This document shows, in pieces, positions 16,635-25,942 of a DNA stretch of 64,000 bases. Position numbers and translations under genes: made by a program. The DNA is from an uncultured Paracoccaceae bacterium (GTDB lineage Bacteria > Pseudomonadota > Alphaproteobacteria > Rhodobacterales > Rhodobacteraceae). Below the pieces are notes generated by a model. That model searched no databases, was not told where the DNA came from, and worked only from the letters and a program-made list of their open reading frames with translations. The stretch spans positions 49,143 to 113,142 of the forward strand of contig CANMIX010000016.1 in the NCBI GenBank assembly GCA_947497985.1, in the 5' to 3' direction. Position 1 is the first letter of the stretch, and the number at the start of each line of letters is the position of its first letter.

Positions 16635-17311
16635 TGCTTGAATCCAACACTGATCCCTCCGATGAGTGCGCAATTGCGCTTTATGAGTTTGTGGAGCCGG
16701 AATGAGCGTTCCTTTTCCGGTGTATTTGGTTCTTGAATGGGCCCGTGCGTGTCGTCGTATCCGAGGGTATGTTTGTCTCGCGACCCGTGTAGTCTCATTT
16801 TCAAATTTCGCGGCACTTTGCCTGAATGGCAGATTTCTCCTCCGTATGGCGGTACCGATAATTACGCAGCCGCAGCATCTACAGCGTTGCCTGCGTTTGC
16901 ATCTTAGTTGCCGAAATTCGGCAGAATGGGCTCGAAGCCGACATTCACTGCTCTTTGCCTCAATGACCGCTTTTGAAAACTGGTTACAATGCTTAACGCC
17001 TCTCCGATTTAGGACGCCTAAGGGGCGCTAAGTCTTGTTCACCGCTGCGCCCGTAAAATCCGTCGCCGTTGAACTTGAAACTTCACGTCCATCAATGGTG
17101 CACTCATCGGCAAGGCAGAAGTGAAACGTTATCTAAGGCAGGGTCAATACTGGTCACATTGTCCGCTGATCAAGCATCCAGAAACGTTGTGAGACGTGGA
17201 TTGAAAAAACATCTAGCGCGTGAATGTTTCACTACATGTTGCAGCCAAATTTGACTTTGGTGCTGGTTTCGTTTTCGTCTAAAGCTTTTGCGTCAAATCA
17301 AGGGGATCAAT
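16635..17311. other. long intergenic region, no gene seen
   Basis: Around 680 bases separate tctA from the racemase gene. Nothing in it reads as a supported protein. It holds a second copy of the dispersed-repeat-like sequence (16928-16951) and a bulged hairpin around 17010-17033 (TTAGGACGCC / GGGCGCTAAG). The end near 17299 supplies AAGGGG as the ribosome site for the next gene. Confidence 0.45.
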
Positions 17312-18007
17312 ATGGCTGCTCCGTTTCTTGGGATCTTGTCCTTGGACACCGCGTTTGAGCGGATTATTGGTGATATCGGCAATCCTGAAAGCTATTCGTT
17401 CCCAGCTTTGGTGCATATTGTGGCGGGCGCCGACAGCCACGTAATTGTTCAGGACAACCCGCCGCCGCCGGATTTATTGCAGGGATTTATTGAGGGCGCG
17501 CAGCGGTTGGAGCGTGCTGGGGCGCGGGCGATCGTATCGACTTGCGGTTTTTTGGTCACCTCGCAGGCGGAGATTGCACAGGCGGTGAACGTTCCAGTTA
17601 TGCTGTCGGCTTTGTCGCTTTTTCCTGTGGTGGACACAGTTTGCCCTGGACGCATCGGGATCATCACCGCGTCACAACGGTCGCTGGGGCCAAACGCGTT
17701 GGCGGCGGCGGGTATTGATGCCGAAACGGTGGTCATTGCAGGTTTGGATCATATCCCGGAATTTGCGGAGACGTTCTTGGCAGAGAAATCGGCGCAACGT
17801 ACCTCGCTTGACCCCGCTCTTATTGAGGCCAAAGTGGTTGCCGTCGCAGAGGATATGCTGCGCAACAATCCAGAGATTTCGGCGATTATTTTGGAATGCG
17901 GAAATCTGCCGCCCTATGCGGATGCCATCCGTTCTGCAGTGAACCGGCCGGTGTTCGACCTGAGAGATGCGACGGCACAGTTGATGGCTGCCAATGTCGC
18001 CAATTGA
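17312..18007 (+). CDS. aspartate/glutamate (hydantoin) racemase superfamily protein
   Basis: This 231-residue protein has the two catalytic cysteines of the Asp/Glu racemase fold, one in IVSTCGFLVTSQ (about residue 80) and one in AIILECGNLPPY (about 200). GRIGIITASQRSLGP lies between them. Members include aspartate and hydantoin racemases and maleate isomerases; substrate cannot be assigned. ATG at 17312 is preceded by AAGGGG. It converges on the aldo/keto reductase gene across a strong hairpin and may be outside the LacI-controlled sugar island. Confidence 0.85.
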   Translation: MAAPFLGILSLDTAFERIIGDIGNPESYSFPALVHIVAGADSHVIVQDNPPPPDLLQGFIEGAQRLERAGARAIVSTCGFLVTSQAEIAQAVNVPVMLSALSLFPVVDTVCPGRIGIITASQRSLGPNALAAAGIDAETVVIAGLDHIPEFAETFLAEKSAQRTSLDPALIEAKVVAVAEDMLRNNPEISAIILECGNLPPYADAIRSAVNRPVFDLRDATAQLMAANVAN

Positions 18008-18010
18008 AAA

Positions 18011-18034
18011 AGCAGGCGCGTCAAAGCGCCTGCT
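18011..18034. terminator. terminator between convergent genes
   Basis: AGCAGGCGC (18011-18019) and GCGCCTGCT (18026-18034) form a perfect 9-bp stem with a 6-nt loop. On the minus strand it is followed by TTTTTC, so it is a good intrinsic terminator for the leftward sugar operon. On the plus strand there is no T-tract. Confidence 0.85.
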
Positions 18035-18059
18035 CGCAACATGGAATTCGGTTCTGATC

Positions 18060-19040
18060 CTAGCGGGTTCGCCCCTTGCCCCACATGTCGACATCACCGC
18101 CCAGTTCTTCTTTCAACCGGTTGGACACTTGGTTGAGACGGCTCAGAACTGTGCTGTCTAATGTGACATCCATCAGCTTTTTCAGATCCCGGCTTTGGGC
18201 ACCGTTGCGGGTGCCAACGATGGTGCCGCCGACCGCCGTGCGTGATTTCAGCCAGCCCACGGCCAACTCTTCCATCGACAGGCTGGTGTCTTCCATCAGG
18301 GTCCACAGACCATCCAACAGCTCTTGGCCAGCTTCTTCGGCGCCGGTTTCCTTGTGCACCACTTCGGCCCATTTGCGGTGGTCAAACATGCGTGTGCGGG
18401 CGCGGCTGACCGGGAAATCGGCGAGCGATTTGTACTTGCCCGCCAACAGACCCTGCATCAGCGAGGAATAGCACATGATCGGCACCCCGGCGGCGTCACA
18501 TTTGGGCTGCACTTCAAATTCGATAGACCGGAAAAACAGGTGATAGGGCAGCTGGTTGCACGACATCTCACCCAGGCTGTTGGCCTCATCAATATCTTGG
18601 CTGCCAAAGTTTGAGACACCGTACCAGCGGATTTTACCGTCTTCTTTCAGCTTCTTAAGTGCGCCAATACTGTCTGCCAGCGGCACATCGCGATTGGGCC
18701 AATGCAGCATGTAAAGGTCGATGTAATCGGTGCCGAGGTTTTTCAGGCTGCGCTCGCAGGCCTCAATAATGTCATCGGGGGCCAGGTTTTCCTTGGCCAC
18801 TTTGGAGGAGATCACCATCTCGGATCGTTTGTCGCCCAGGGCGCGCGACAACAGTTGCTCTGAATAACCGCCGCCATAGGCCTCGGCGGAGTCAAAGAAA
18901 TTGATGCCAACGTTAAAGGCCTCTTGCAGCGCTTCAATGGAGTCTTTCTCCTCTTGCGCGCCAAAGGCACCTGCCCCGCCCATACATCCATAGACGATGG
19001 GGCTGGTGATCAGATCGGTATTGCCAAATTGTTTGTTCAC
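18060..19040 (-). CDS. aldo/keto reductase
   Basis: This 326-residue protein of the AKR superfamily has the full catalytic set: Asp and Tyr in FFDSAEAYGGGYSE, Lys in VISSKVAKENL and His in MLHWPNRDV. RWYGVSNFG and the C-terminal GTIVGTRNGAQ are usual AKR blocks. It would reduce a sugar-derived carbonyl with NADPH. The start is taken as GTG at 19040 because AAGGA lies 9 nt upstream and homologues begin at this point. It is the last gene of the leftward sugar operon, 40 nt after the dehydratase gene and just before a terminator. Confidence 0.9.
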   Translation of the reverse strand: MNKQFGNTDLITSPIVYGCMGGAGAFGAQEEKDSIEALQEAFNVGINFFDSAEAYGGGYSEQLLSRALGDKRSEMVISSKVAKENLAPDDIIEACERSLKNLGTDYIDLYMLHWPNRDVPLADSIGALKKLKEDGKIRWYGVSNFGSQDIDEANSLGEMSCNQLPYHLFFRSIEFEVQPKCDAAGVPIMCYSSLMQGLLAGKYKSLADFPVSRARTRMFDHRKWAEVVHKETGAEEAGQELLDGLWTLMEDTSLSMEELAVGWLKSRTAVGGTIVGTRNGAQSRDLKKLMDVTLDSTVLSRLNQVSNRLKEELGGDVDMWGKGRTR

Positions 19041-19080
19041 GTGAGTGTTCCTTGTCTTTTCGTGGGTTGAGAGTGGTGTT

Positions 19081-20316
19081 TCACCAGCTCCAAAGCGTTC
19101 CGTCCTCAAGCCGGCTGACCGGCAAATAAGAACGTTTGTAGGGGTGGTCGGCGGCGGCTTCTTCGTTGAAGTCCACGCCCAATCCGGGGGTGTCTCCGAC
19201 AAAGATCATGCCGTCTTGGATCGACAGGTCATAGGAGAAGACCTGGTTTGAGATCTCAGTGCCAAACCCCACATATTCTTGGACACCAAAGTTGGGGGCC
19301 CAAAGATCCAGATGCGCTTGTGCGGCGTGACAGATCGGGGAGAGATCCGGCGCGCCGTGGGGTGCAATGCGCACGTGAAATAATGCCGCAAATTCCGCAA
19401 TCCGCCGCAGGCCGGTGATCCCGCCTGCATGGGTGGCTGCGGTGCGAATATAGTCGATCCACTGGTTCTGGATCATCTCCTTGCAGTCCCAGATCGTGTT
19501 GTAGATCTCACCGATTGCCAGCGGTGTGGTCGTGTGTTCGCGGATAATCCGGTAGCTGTCTTGGTTTTCGGCCGCCACCGCGTCCTCAAGAAACAGCAGA
19601 TCATAGGGTTCCAAGATCTTGCCCAGACGCGCGGCCTCGATCGGGGTTAGGCGGCTGTGAACGTCATGGGTGAAGGCGATGTCATCACCAAAACGCGCCC
19701 GTGCTTCGCGAAACAGATCCTCGATCGAGTTCATGTATTTGCGGGTGGACCAGGGTTGTTCGGGGGGCAAGGGGCGGCTGCTTTGCTGCTCGAAATAGTC
19801 CTTTTTGTCGCCCAACACACCATAGCTGCCCTCAAGCCCCGGAACCGAGGTTTGCAACCGGATCGCTTTGAACCCTTGGTCGATCAGCGCGCCGGCACGG
19901 TCCAATGTATCCGACACCGTGTCCCCTGTGGCATGGGCGTATACGGTGACCCCTCGGCGGCTTTTACCGCCCAGAAGTTCATAGACTGGCAGGCCCGCGA
20001 CCTTGCCCTTGATGTCCCACAGCGCCATGTCGACCGCTGCGATACAGGCCATATTGATCGGACCTTTGCGCCAATAAACCCCTTTGTAGAGATACTGCCA
20101 GATGTCTTCGATCTGATGCGCGTTGCGGCCAATCAAACAGGGTGCGACGTGTTCTTTTAGATAGGTTGCCACGGCCATTTCCCGACCGTTCACCGTGGCA
20201 TCGCCAACCCCGTAAATGCCGCTTTCGGTGACGATTTTCACCGTCACAAAATTGCGGCCCGGGCTGCTGACGATCACACGGACGTCGGTAATTGTCGTGG
20301 ATTTTTCTTGTGTCAA
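19081..20316 (-). CDS. mandelate racemase/enolase superfamily, mannonate-dehydratase-like (RspA/ManD)
   Basis: This roughly 411-residue enolase-superfamily member matches the ManD/RspA subgroup: [20 protein letters not shown] at the start, [20 protein letters not shown], and YAHATGDT. Metal ligands are Asp in [11 protein letters not shown], Glu in FLEDAVAAE and Glu in AIGEIYNT. The C-terminus [12 protein letters not shown] is characteristic. It dehydrates a sugar acid such as mannonate or gluconate, although some family members have low activity. The start is probably TTG at 20316, preceded by GGAG; GTG at 20343 is an alternative. It fits with the isomerase and importer upstream. Confidence 0.88.
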   Translation of the reverse strand: MTQEKSTTITDVRVIVSSPGRNFVTVKIVTESGIYGVGDATVNGREMAVATYLKEHVAPCLIGRNAHQIEDIWQYLYKGVYWRKGPINMACIAAVDMALWDIKGKVAGLPVYELLGGKSRRGVTVYAHATGDTVSDTLDRAGALIDQGFKAIRLQTSVPGLEGSYGVLGDKKDYFEQQSSRPLPPEQPWSTRKYMNSIEDLFREARARFGDDIAFTHDVHSRLTPIEAARLGKILEPYDLLFLEDAVAAENQDSYRIIREHTTTPLAIGEIYNTIWDCKEMIQNQWIDYIRTAATHAGGITGLRRIAEFAALFHVRIAPHGAPDLSPICHAAQAHLDLWAPNFGVQEYVGFGTEISNQVFSYDLSIQDGMIFVGDTPGLGVDFNEEAAADHPYKRSYLPVSRLEDGTLWSW

Positions 20317-20361
20317 AATCTTACTCCGTGAGGGTGCAGGCACCCGCTAACACCCTTTGTT

Positions 20362-21186
20362 TTATTGATAGATTTCATCAATCAGATTGCGCAGATGGGC
20401 GATGTCGCGGCGCACAAAGGGCAAGACATCGTCGCCCATACGCTGCCCTTTTAGCCCGGCTTGCTGGCTGTATTCGGCCGGCATGCAGAAGGTGCCTGTG
20501 AACCCGATCTGGTGCAGCTCTTCCACCAAGGCGCGCCAGTTGTAGCCGCCGTGTTCGTGGGTGGTCCAATGCACCATGTATTCGGCGTCGAGTTCCGGCC
20601 CATTGGCACGCACGTGGCAAGCGCTTTTGAAATTCACCAGCCCGTTCATATGGGGCCGCGCGATATCCACCGCCATTTCAACCGGCTCACCATCCACCGC
20701 ACAGTGGCCCATGTCCAACACGGCGCAGACGTGTTTGGGGTCATAGCCGGCCAGCGCGTGGGTCAGCCCCACGGCACTGGCGATGTGACGGCCATAATGG
20801 TTCTGCACCCCGATGGAGACGTTGTTGCGTTCCAGCGCCGGAATAACCGCGTCAAACGCACGCCGGTAGGCATCGACCGAGGCTTGATAGCCGACCGCCA
20901 TATTGATCGGCGCGCAAATTCGGATAATACCAACGCCGGCTGCGCCGCAGGCGTCAATTGTGGCCTCGTCAATATTGCCGGCAATGCTGGGGGTTTTCAG
21001 GCCAGCGGCCTCCAGCTGTTGGACGGCTTTGGGCAGGTCGGTACCGACGCTTTCTGGCAGTACTTGGTAGCCGTCGCGCACCGCCAGTTCGACCCCTTCA
21101 AAGCCCAGCCCCGCCAGTTTGTCCGCCAATTGTGGCAGCGGATCGGTCCAGGGTTTGGTAAAGACGGATATAAGTGGTTTCGCCAT
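20362..21186 (-). CDS. sugar phosphate isomerase/epimerase (xylose-isomerase-like TIM barrel)
   Basis: This 274-residue protein has the AP-endonuclease-2 TIM-barrel pattern: LISVFTKPWTDPLPQLADKL, then GFEGVELAVRDG, VSIGVQNHYGRHI and HVCAVLDMGHCAVDGEP. The metal-binding Glu, His and Asp residues lie in these strands. It probably isomerises or epimerises a keto sugar, or acts as an inosose-dehydratase-type enzyme. It is followed by the ManD-like gene after about 45 nt and preceded by the MalG-type permease, in one operon. Confidence 0.85.
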   Translation of the reverse strand: MAKPLISVFTKPWTDPLPQLADKLAGLGFEGVELAVRDGYQVLPESVGTDLPKAVQQLEAAGLKTPSIAGNIDEATIDACGAAGVGIIRICAPINMAVGYQASVDAYRRAFDAVIPALERNNVSIGVQNHYGRHIASAVGLTHALAGYDPKHVCAVLDMGHCAVDGEPVEMAVDIARPHMNGLVNFKSACHVRANGPELDAEYMVHWTTHEHGGYNWRALVEELHQIGFTGTFCMPAEYSQQAGLKGQRMGDDVLPFVRRDIAHLRNLIDEIYQ

Positions 21187-21234
21187 CGTGGCTTTCCTTG
21201 TTGTCTTTGTGTCAGTTGTAAGAGGGGCCGTGGA

Positions 21235-22128
21235 TCAGCCCTTCAATCCTGTGGTTGCGATCCCATCGATCAGCTTGCGCTGGAAGATGAAGAAGACGAT
21301 GAACATCGGCACCAGCGACAAAAGCGACATGGCCAACATTGCGCCCCATGTGCTTGCCCCGCGAGAGGCCTGCAGCAGCCGCAATCCCTGTGGCACGGTG
21401 TAGTTCTCAATCGAGGTCAGATAGATCAGCGGCGTCAGGAAATCCTCATAGGTCCACAAGAATGAGAAGACCGCCGTGGTGACCAATGCCGGTGTCAAAA
21501 GCGGCAGAATGATCGAGAAATAGATGCGGATCGGCCCTGCCCCATCAATTGCCGCCGCCTCGTCCAGCTCACGCGGGATGCCCCGGATGAACTGCACCAT
21601 CAGGAAGATGAAAAATGCCTCAACCGCCAGGAATTTGGGTGTGATGATCGGAAATATCGTGTTCACCCAGCCAAAGGCGTTGAACAGAATATACTGCGGG
21701 ATCAGCGAGGCATGCACCGGCAACATGATGGTCATCAGCATCAGCGCAAACAGCGGCCGTTTGAAAGAAAATTCAAGCCGCGCAAAGGCATAAGCCACAA
21801 AGGAGCAGGACAGAACGTTGCCGATCACCGCCAATGTTGCCACAACAAAACTGTTCTTAAAGAAGATCTTGAACGGTGCGGCGACCCCGGCCCAGCCCTT
21901 GGTATAATTCTGCCATTCAAAGTGGCGCGGGATGATGCTGGTGTCTGAGAAGATGATATTGGACGGCTTGAACGAGCTGACAGCCAGCCAGACCAGCGGA
22001 TAGAGCATGATCAGGCCAAAGAAGATCAAAAACCCATGCATAATCAGACGCGACCGCGCTTTGGACTTCTTGGTGATCTGATTGATGTCTGTGTTCAATG
22101 CAGGTGGTGCTGTTTCAATCGCATCCAT
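21235..22128 (-). CDS. sugar ABC transporter permease (MalG/UgpE type)
   Basis: This 297-residue membrane protein has about six membrane segments, beginning LIMHGFLIFFGLIMLYPLVW. The EAA loop IPRELDEAAAIDGAGPIRIY is present in the second half. It couples with the CUT1-type ATPase at 27789, encoded on the other arm of the divergent locus. Its start overlaps the stop of the MalF-type permease gene by a single base, so both are co-translated. Confidence 0.93.
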   Translation of the reverse strand: MDAIETAPPALNTDINQITKKSKARSRLIMHGFLIFFGLIMLYPLVWLAVSSFKPSNIIFSDTSIIPRHFEWQNYTKGWAGVAAPFKIFFKNSFVVATLAVIGNVLSCSFVAYAFARLEFSFKRPLFALMLMTIMLPVHASLIPQYILFNAFGWVNTIFPIITPKFLAVEAFFIFLMVQFIRGIPRELDEAAAIDGAGPIRIYFSIILPLLTPALVTTAVFSFLWTYEDFLTPLIYLTSIENYTVPQGLRLLQASRGASTWGAMLAMSLLSLVPMFIVFFIFQRKLIDGIATTGLKG

Positions 22129-23063
22129 TAGTTTTCATCCCCATAGTGGACCCAGTATTTGGCGCTGAGAAATGAGATCGACGTGGCTGCGGCAATGATT
22201 GCCACCAGCACCCAGGCGATCGCAGAGGCGTAGCCCATCTGGAAGTCGGTAAAGGCCTGTTCATAAAGGTAAAGCGTGTAGAACAATGTGGAATCTGCCG
22301 GACCACCCGACCCATCGGAAATGATGTAGGAGGGGGTAAAGGCCTGAAAGGCACCGATGGTCTGCATCACAAAGTTGAAGAAGATGATCGGCGTCAGCAG
22401 CGGGATGGTGACATAGAAAAACTGTTGAACCGGACGGGCCCCATCGATGGCGGCGGCGTCATACATATCCTGCGGGATTTGCTTTAGACCGGCAAGAAAG
22501 ATCACCATCGGCGCGCCAAACTGCCAAGCGGCCAGCAGCACCAATGTGCCCAAGGCATAGTCTGGATTGGTGATCCAGCTTGGTGCGTCGTAACCTAGGT
22601 AGTTCCACAGAAAGTGGTTGATAATACCGTCATAGGAAAAGATCTGGCGCCACATGATCGCAACGGCCACGCTGCCGCCCAACAGGGACGGAAGGTAGAA
22701 GACTGACCGGTAAATTCCCAAGCCCCGCAAACCACGGTTCAGGATCAACGCGATAAACAGAGCAAAGCCCAATTTCAGCGGAACGGAAAACAAGACGTAG
22801 CCAAATGTAACTTTTAGCGACTGAATATAACGCGGGTCGCCGCCCAGAAGCTTGGCGTAATTCTTTGTGCCAGCCCATTCGGGCGCCGTAAACAGATCAT
22901 AGTCGGTGAAAGACAGGTACAAAGAGCCCATCAAGGGCCCAAGGGTCAAAAAGACAAACCCCAGTATCCAAGGCGACAGAAACAGAAACGCAACGGCATT
23001 TTGTTTTTTAGATAGGTTCGGTGTGATGCTCATAGGCCTCGCCATCGTGTTGTGTTGAGACAT
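22128..23063 (-). CDS. sugar ABC transporter permease (MalF/UgpA type)
   Basis: This permease of about 311 residues begins its membrane part with AVAFLFLSPWILGFVFLTLG and carries the EAA loop IPQDMYDAAAIDGARPVQQF. It pairs with the MalG-type gene directly downstream. Possible starts are ATG at 23063, 23045 and 23033; 23063 is chosen because GGAG lies 4 nt upstream. That GGAG falls in the 3' arm of a hairpin (23067-23090), which could reduce permease translation relative to the binding protein. Confidence 0.9.
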   Translation of the reverse strand: MSQHNTMARPMSITPNLSKKQNAVAFLFLSPWILGFVFLTLGPLMGSLYLSFTDYDLFTAPEWAGTKNYAKLLGGDPRYIQSLKVTFGYVLFSVPLKLGFALFIALILNRGLRGLGIYRSVFYLPSLLGGSVAVAIMWRQIFSYDGIINHFLWNYLGYDAPSWITNPDYALGTLVLLAAWQFGAPMVIFLAGLKQIPQDMYDAAAIDGARPVQQFFYVTIPLLTPIIFFNFVMQTIGAFQAFTPSYIISDGSGGPADSTLFYTLYLYEQAFTDFQMGYASAIAWVLVAIIAAATSISFLSAKYWVHYGDEN

Positions 23064-23066
23064 GCG

Positions 23067-23090
23067 CTCCGCGCCCGAGGGGACGCGGAG
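23067..23090 (-). promoter_or_regulatory. hairpin between binding-protein and permease genes
   Basis: On the minus strand CTCCGCG and CGCGGAG pair around a G+C-rich loop directly before the ATG at 23063. The arm nearest the gene contains the GGAG ribosome site. It could stabilise the upstream binding-protein mRNA and dampen translation of the permeases. Confidence 0.5.
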
Positions 23091-23143
23091 GCACTGAGAC
23101 ACAAAGCGCGCCCGAAGGCCCGCCTTGCCCCAAGGAGTGCGGG

Positions 23144-24448
23144 TTAGCTTTTAAGTGCCAGAAGCTTTTCTTCGGCTTCAGCGATAAACGCCTCGGCTGC
23201 GGCAAGCGGAGTTGCATCGCCAAAAGCAACGGCCTGGTTGGCACGGCGGAACATACCACCAAGGCCACCAACACCAGGACGACGTGACGGCGCAGGGTCC
23301 TCACGCAGTTTGGCGAGATAAGCCACCAGCTTCTTCTCTTCGCGGTTGCCTTGCGCGCCGAATTTATCCAGACCCGCAGTCGACGCCGGGATCATGCCGC
23401 TGCCCTCATAGTAGAGATCAACACCATCGGGATCGAAGTGCATAAAGCGGATGATGTCGACGCACAGATCTTTGTCCGCCGCTTTTGACCAGATACCGGT
23501 CGAGTTGCCCGCATAGTCGTAGATGTGGTTTTTCATCTCACCGCCTGCATGGCCATTTGGCAGCATGTGTAGATCCAGCGGATCTTCCATCAGTGCACCT
23601 ATACCCACGTAGCTGTCGGTCATCTGTATCAACATCGCAGAGCGTCCGCGCACGATGCCAAGGGATGCGGAATTGTCACCCGCCTGGGCTGCAACATCCG
23701 CTGGCGGGCAGCCGCCTGCCTCGCGCATATCGGCCCAATATTGGAACCACGTGGCCATATCCTCGGCGCTGAACCCAAGGGTGTGTTCGGGTGTGAACAT
23801 CGAGCTGCCCTTGGCGCGCAGGAAGATATCGCACGGCACATAGTTGCCACCGCCATCTTCCATACCCCAGAACCCACGCCCATGCGCCCGGCTCAGAGAC
23901 ACTGCTGTTTCATGCAGCTCTTCCCAGGTGAACATTTCCGGTGGGACCGCAACGCCAAGCTCTTCGAATTTCTTGGGGCTGTACAGGATTGCAGGTGCAA
24001 TCGCGTCATTTGGGATCGCATAGAGCTGATCATTGTACGTACAGGCAAAGATACTGCCCGCTTGATAAGACGACACATCCAACGGATCAGGGATCCAGTT
24101 GGTCAGCGGCTCCAACACGCCACGCGCGGCATATTCGGCCAACAGGTCAACGTTCACGCTGAACATATCGGGTGCATTGCCGCCTGCGGCTTCGGTTGCG
24201 AGTTTGTCGGTAAACGACCGGAAGTTTGAGAATTCCGGGATGATTTCAACGTTCGGATTCTTGGCCATATAGGCCTCAAGAACCTTCAGCGTGGTGCCCA
24301 GTTGTTCCTCCGATTCAACATAGCCACTGAAGCGTACTTTGGTTTTTCCTTGTGCCATTGCACCGCCTGCAACAACGGTGAGAGCAAATCCTCCAATCGC
24401 CCCCGAACCCTGTTTCAGGAAACCCCTACGGGTATGATTTGTAGTCAT
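23144..24448 (-). CDS. sugar ABC transporter extracellular solute-binding protein (Tat-exported)
   Basis: This 434-residue CUT1-type binding protein has a twin-arginine signal (MTTNHTRRGFLKQGSGAIGG, cleaved after about GGAMA), so it is exported folded. Mature features include VRFSGYVESEEQLGTTLKVL, GGNAPDMFSVNVDLLAEYA and FTWEELHETAVSLSRA. It delivers a sugar or sugar acid to the two downstream permeases. ATG at 24448 follows GGGAGGAAAAA. As first gene of the leftward operon it faces the LacI gene across a 424-bp operator-containing region. Confidence 0.93.
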   Translation of the reverse strand: MTTNHTRRGFLKQGSGAIGGFALTVVAGGAMAQGKTKVRFSGYVESEEQLGTTLKVLEAYMAKNPNVEIIPEFSNFRSFTDKLATEAAGGNAPDMFSVNVDLLAEYAARGVLEPLTNWIPDPLDVSSYQAGSIFACTYNDQLYAIPNDAIAPAILYSPKKFEELGVAVPPEMFTWEELHETAVSLSRAHGRGFWGMEDGGGNYVPCDIFLRAKGSSMFTPEHTLGFSAEDMATWFQYWADMREAGGCPPADVAAQAGDNSASLGIVRGRSAMLIQMTDSYVGIGALMEDPLDLHMLPNGHAGGEMKNHIYDYAGNSTGIWSKAADKDLCVDIIRFMHFDPDGVDLYYEGSGMIPASTAGLDKFGAQGNREEKKLVAYLAKLREDPAPSRRPGVGGLGGMFRRANQAVAFGDATPLAAAEAFIAEAEEKLLALKS

Positions 24449-24531
24449 TTTTTCCTCCCTGTGAGCGCGATCAAATTGAGAAAGAACACCGCGGTCACCC
24501 ACGTGAAAATGCACTCACGAATCAGACTGTA

Positions 24532-24545
24532 GTAAAACGTTACAC
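24532..24545. promoter_or_regulatory. LacI-family operator, site 1
   Basis: GTAAAACGTTACAC; reverse complement GTGTAACGTTTTAC. It shares the core TGTAACG with site 3 and TGTAAC with site 2, has the CpG centre usual for LacI-type sites, and lies about 85 bp upstream of the leftward binding-protein gene. Confidence 0.6.
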
Positions 24546-24604
24546 AGAAGTCGACTCTGTCAAAATCCACCAAAATGAGCGAACCAATGGATCGCAACCA
24601 TAAG

Positions 24605-24618
24605 GTGTAACATGTTAA
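24605..24618. promoter_or_regulatory. LacI-family operator, site 2
   Basis: GTGTAACATGTTAA, a near-palindrome (TTAACATGTTACA on the other strand). It has the same TGTAAC half-site as sites 1 and 3 but lacks the central CG, so it may be a weaker or auxiliary operator. Confidence 0.45.
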
Positions 24619-24773
24619 TGATCGCATTATTGCTACTTAAAAATCAGCGACTTAAGCCCGATTACTTTCACTATTACAACATCTCAAAAGTACGAAAAAA
24701 CTCCTGCGCCGCGCGAAAAATTAGCACTAAAAAAATATTTCTCTGGATTTTCGCAATTGCTTCTCCTAGCCTT

Positions 24774-24787
24774 GTGTAACGTAACAC
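24774..24787. promoter_or_regulatory. LacI-family operator, site 3
   Basis: GTGTAACGTAACAC, an imperfect dyad with half-sites TGTAAC and GTAACA, about 85 bp upstream of the lacI-type gene. It is placed symmetrically with site 1, suggesting coordinated repression of both arms and autoregulation. Confidence 0.6.
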
Positions 24788-24872
24788 CAACGACTTTAGG
24801 TGATAAATACTGGCCTGCTGAACGTCGCTGTGCTAGCGGCGAAAACTGGGAAAACGTACTGGGAAGATGGCA

Positions 24873-25922
24873 ATGGCAGGTATCAAAGATGTGGCGAAGA
24901 AGGCGGGCGTTTCAGTCAGCACCGTCTCGAACGTCATCAACGGGCGGCACGCTAAAATGCGCGCTGAAACACTGAAACGCGTTGAGACCGCCATCGCTGA
25001 TCTGAACTACACCCCAAATGCCGTGGCGCGCCAATTGCAATCCGGTCAGATCAAGACCTTGGGGCTAGTGGTTCCATCGGTGGCCAACCCATTTTGGGGC
25101 AACGTCTCCCAGCTTATCGAAAAAGAGGCCCAGAAGAGAGGATATCAGGTCCTGATCTGCAACGCAGAGCGTGATCCAGAGATGGAGGCCGAATATCTGT
25201 CGTCGATGTACAACTCCTCTATTCGAGGGGTTATCTTGGGCTCATCCCCGGTCACTTTTGATCATTTGCGCGACAGGGTCGATCAGGGCATGCAAATCGC
25301 AGCCTTTGACCGCAAAACCAAAGGGGCACAGGGTGCTGTTTCCTGCTCTGTCAGCGTTGACCAGGCTTTGGGCGCACGCTTGGCCATCCGGCACCTGATC
25401 GGATTGGGCCACACGCGCATCGGCTTTATTTCCGGACCCATCGGCACATCCAGCCGCAGCAGTCGCTTGGAAAGCATGCAGGAGGTCATGGGGAAAGCCG
25501 GGCTTGAGTTCGACGAAGACCTGATCTGGCTGGCACCGGAAGTGGTTGGATTTGGGGACAGCCAAGCCGCCGAATTGGGACGTACCGGCATCCGCGAATT
25601 GATGACGATGGACAACCCGCCGACCGCCGTTTTTTCGGTCAATGATATGTATGCGATCGGGGCCTGCTCCGGTGCCCGCGAATTGGGATTTAGCGTTCCC
25701 GAAGACCTCTCGGTTGTTGGGTTTGACGACATCTTCATCGCAAAAGTTATGGAGCCGCCTCTGACGACGGTCCGCCAACCGGTGGAACAGATGTCAGCCA
25801 TGGTGGTCGCCAAGTTAATCGAAACCCTTGAAGCAAAAGGCGATGTGGTCGACCCGCATATTGAGCTCAGACCCGAGCTGATCGTGCGTGCATCCACCGC
25901 CCCACCCAAGAACTCTGGTTGA
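24873..25922 (+). CDS. LacI-family transcriptional regulator
   Basis: This 349-residue protein starts with the LacI HTH and hinge: AGIKDVAKKAGVSVSTVSNV with INGRHAKM, then LNYTPNAVARQLQSGQIKTL. The sugar-binding domain follows with LGLVVPSVANPFWGNVSQLI and, near the end, DLSVVGFDDIFIAKVMEPPL. ATG at 24873 is preferred over 24867 because GGAAG is better spaced. It is the first gene of the rightward arm and should repress both arms through the three TGTAAC sites until the sugar or its derivative binds. Confidence 0.94.
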   Translation: MAGIKDVAKKAGVSVSTVSNVINGRHAKMRAETLKRVETAIADLNYTPNAVARQLQSGQIKTLGLVVPSVANPFWGNVSQLIEKEAQKRGYQVLICNAERDPEMEAEYLSSMYNSSIRGVILGSSPVTFDHLRDRVDQGMQIAAFDRKTKGAQGAVSCSVSVDQALGARLAIRHLIGLGHTRIGFISGPIGTSSRSSRLESMQEVMGKAGLEFDEDLIWLAPEVVGFGDSQAAELGRTGIRELMTMDNPPTAVFSVNDMYAIGACSGARELGFSVPEDLSVVGFDDIFIAKVMEPPLTTVRQPVEQMSAMVVAKLIETLEAKGDVVDPHIELRPELIVRASTAPPKNSG

Positions 25923-25942
25923 GTCAAACGAGAAATAGGATC

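Noticed and set aside
20461..21465. A 334-codon open frame on the plus strand
   Set aside because: It lies opposite the isomerase and permease genes, which have clear motifs; long antisense frames are expected at this G+C.
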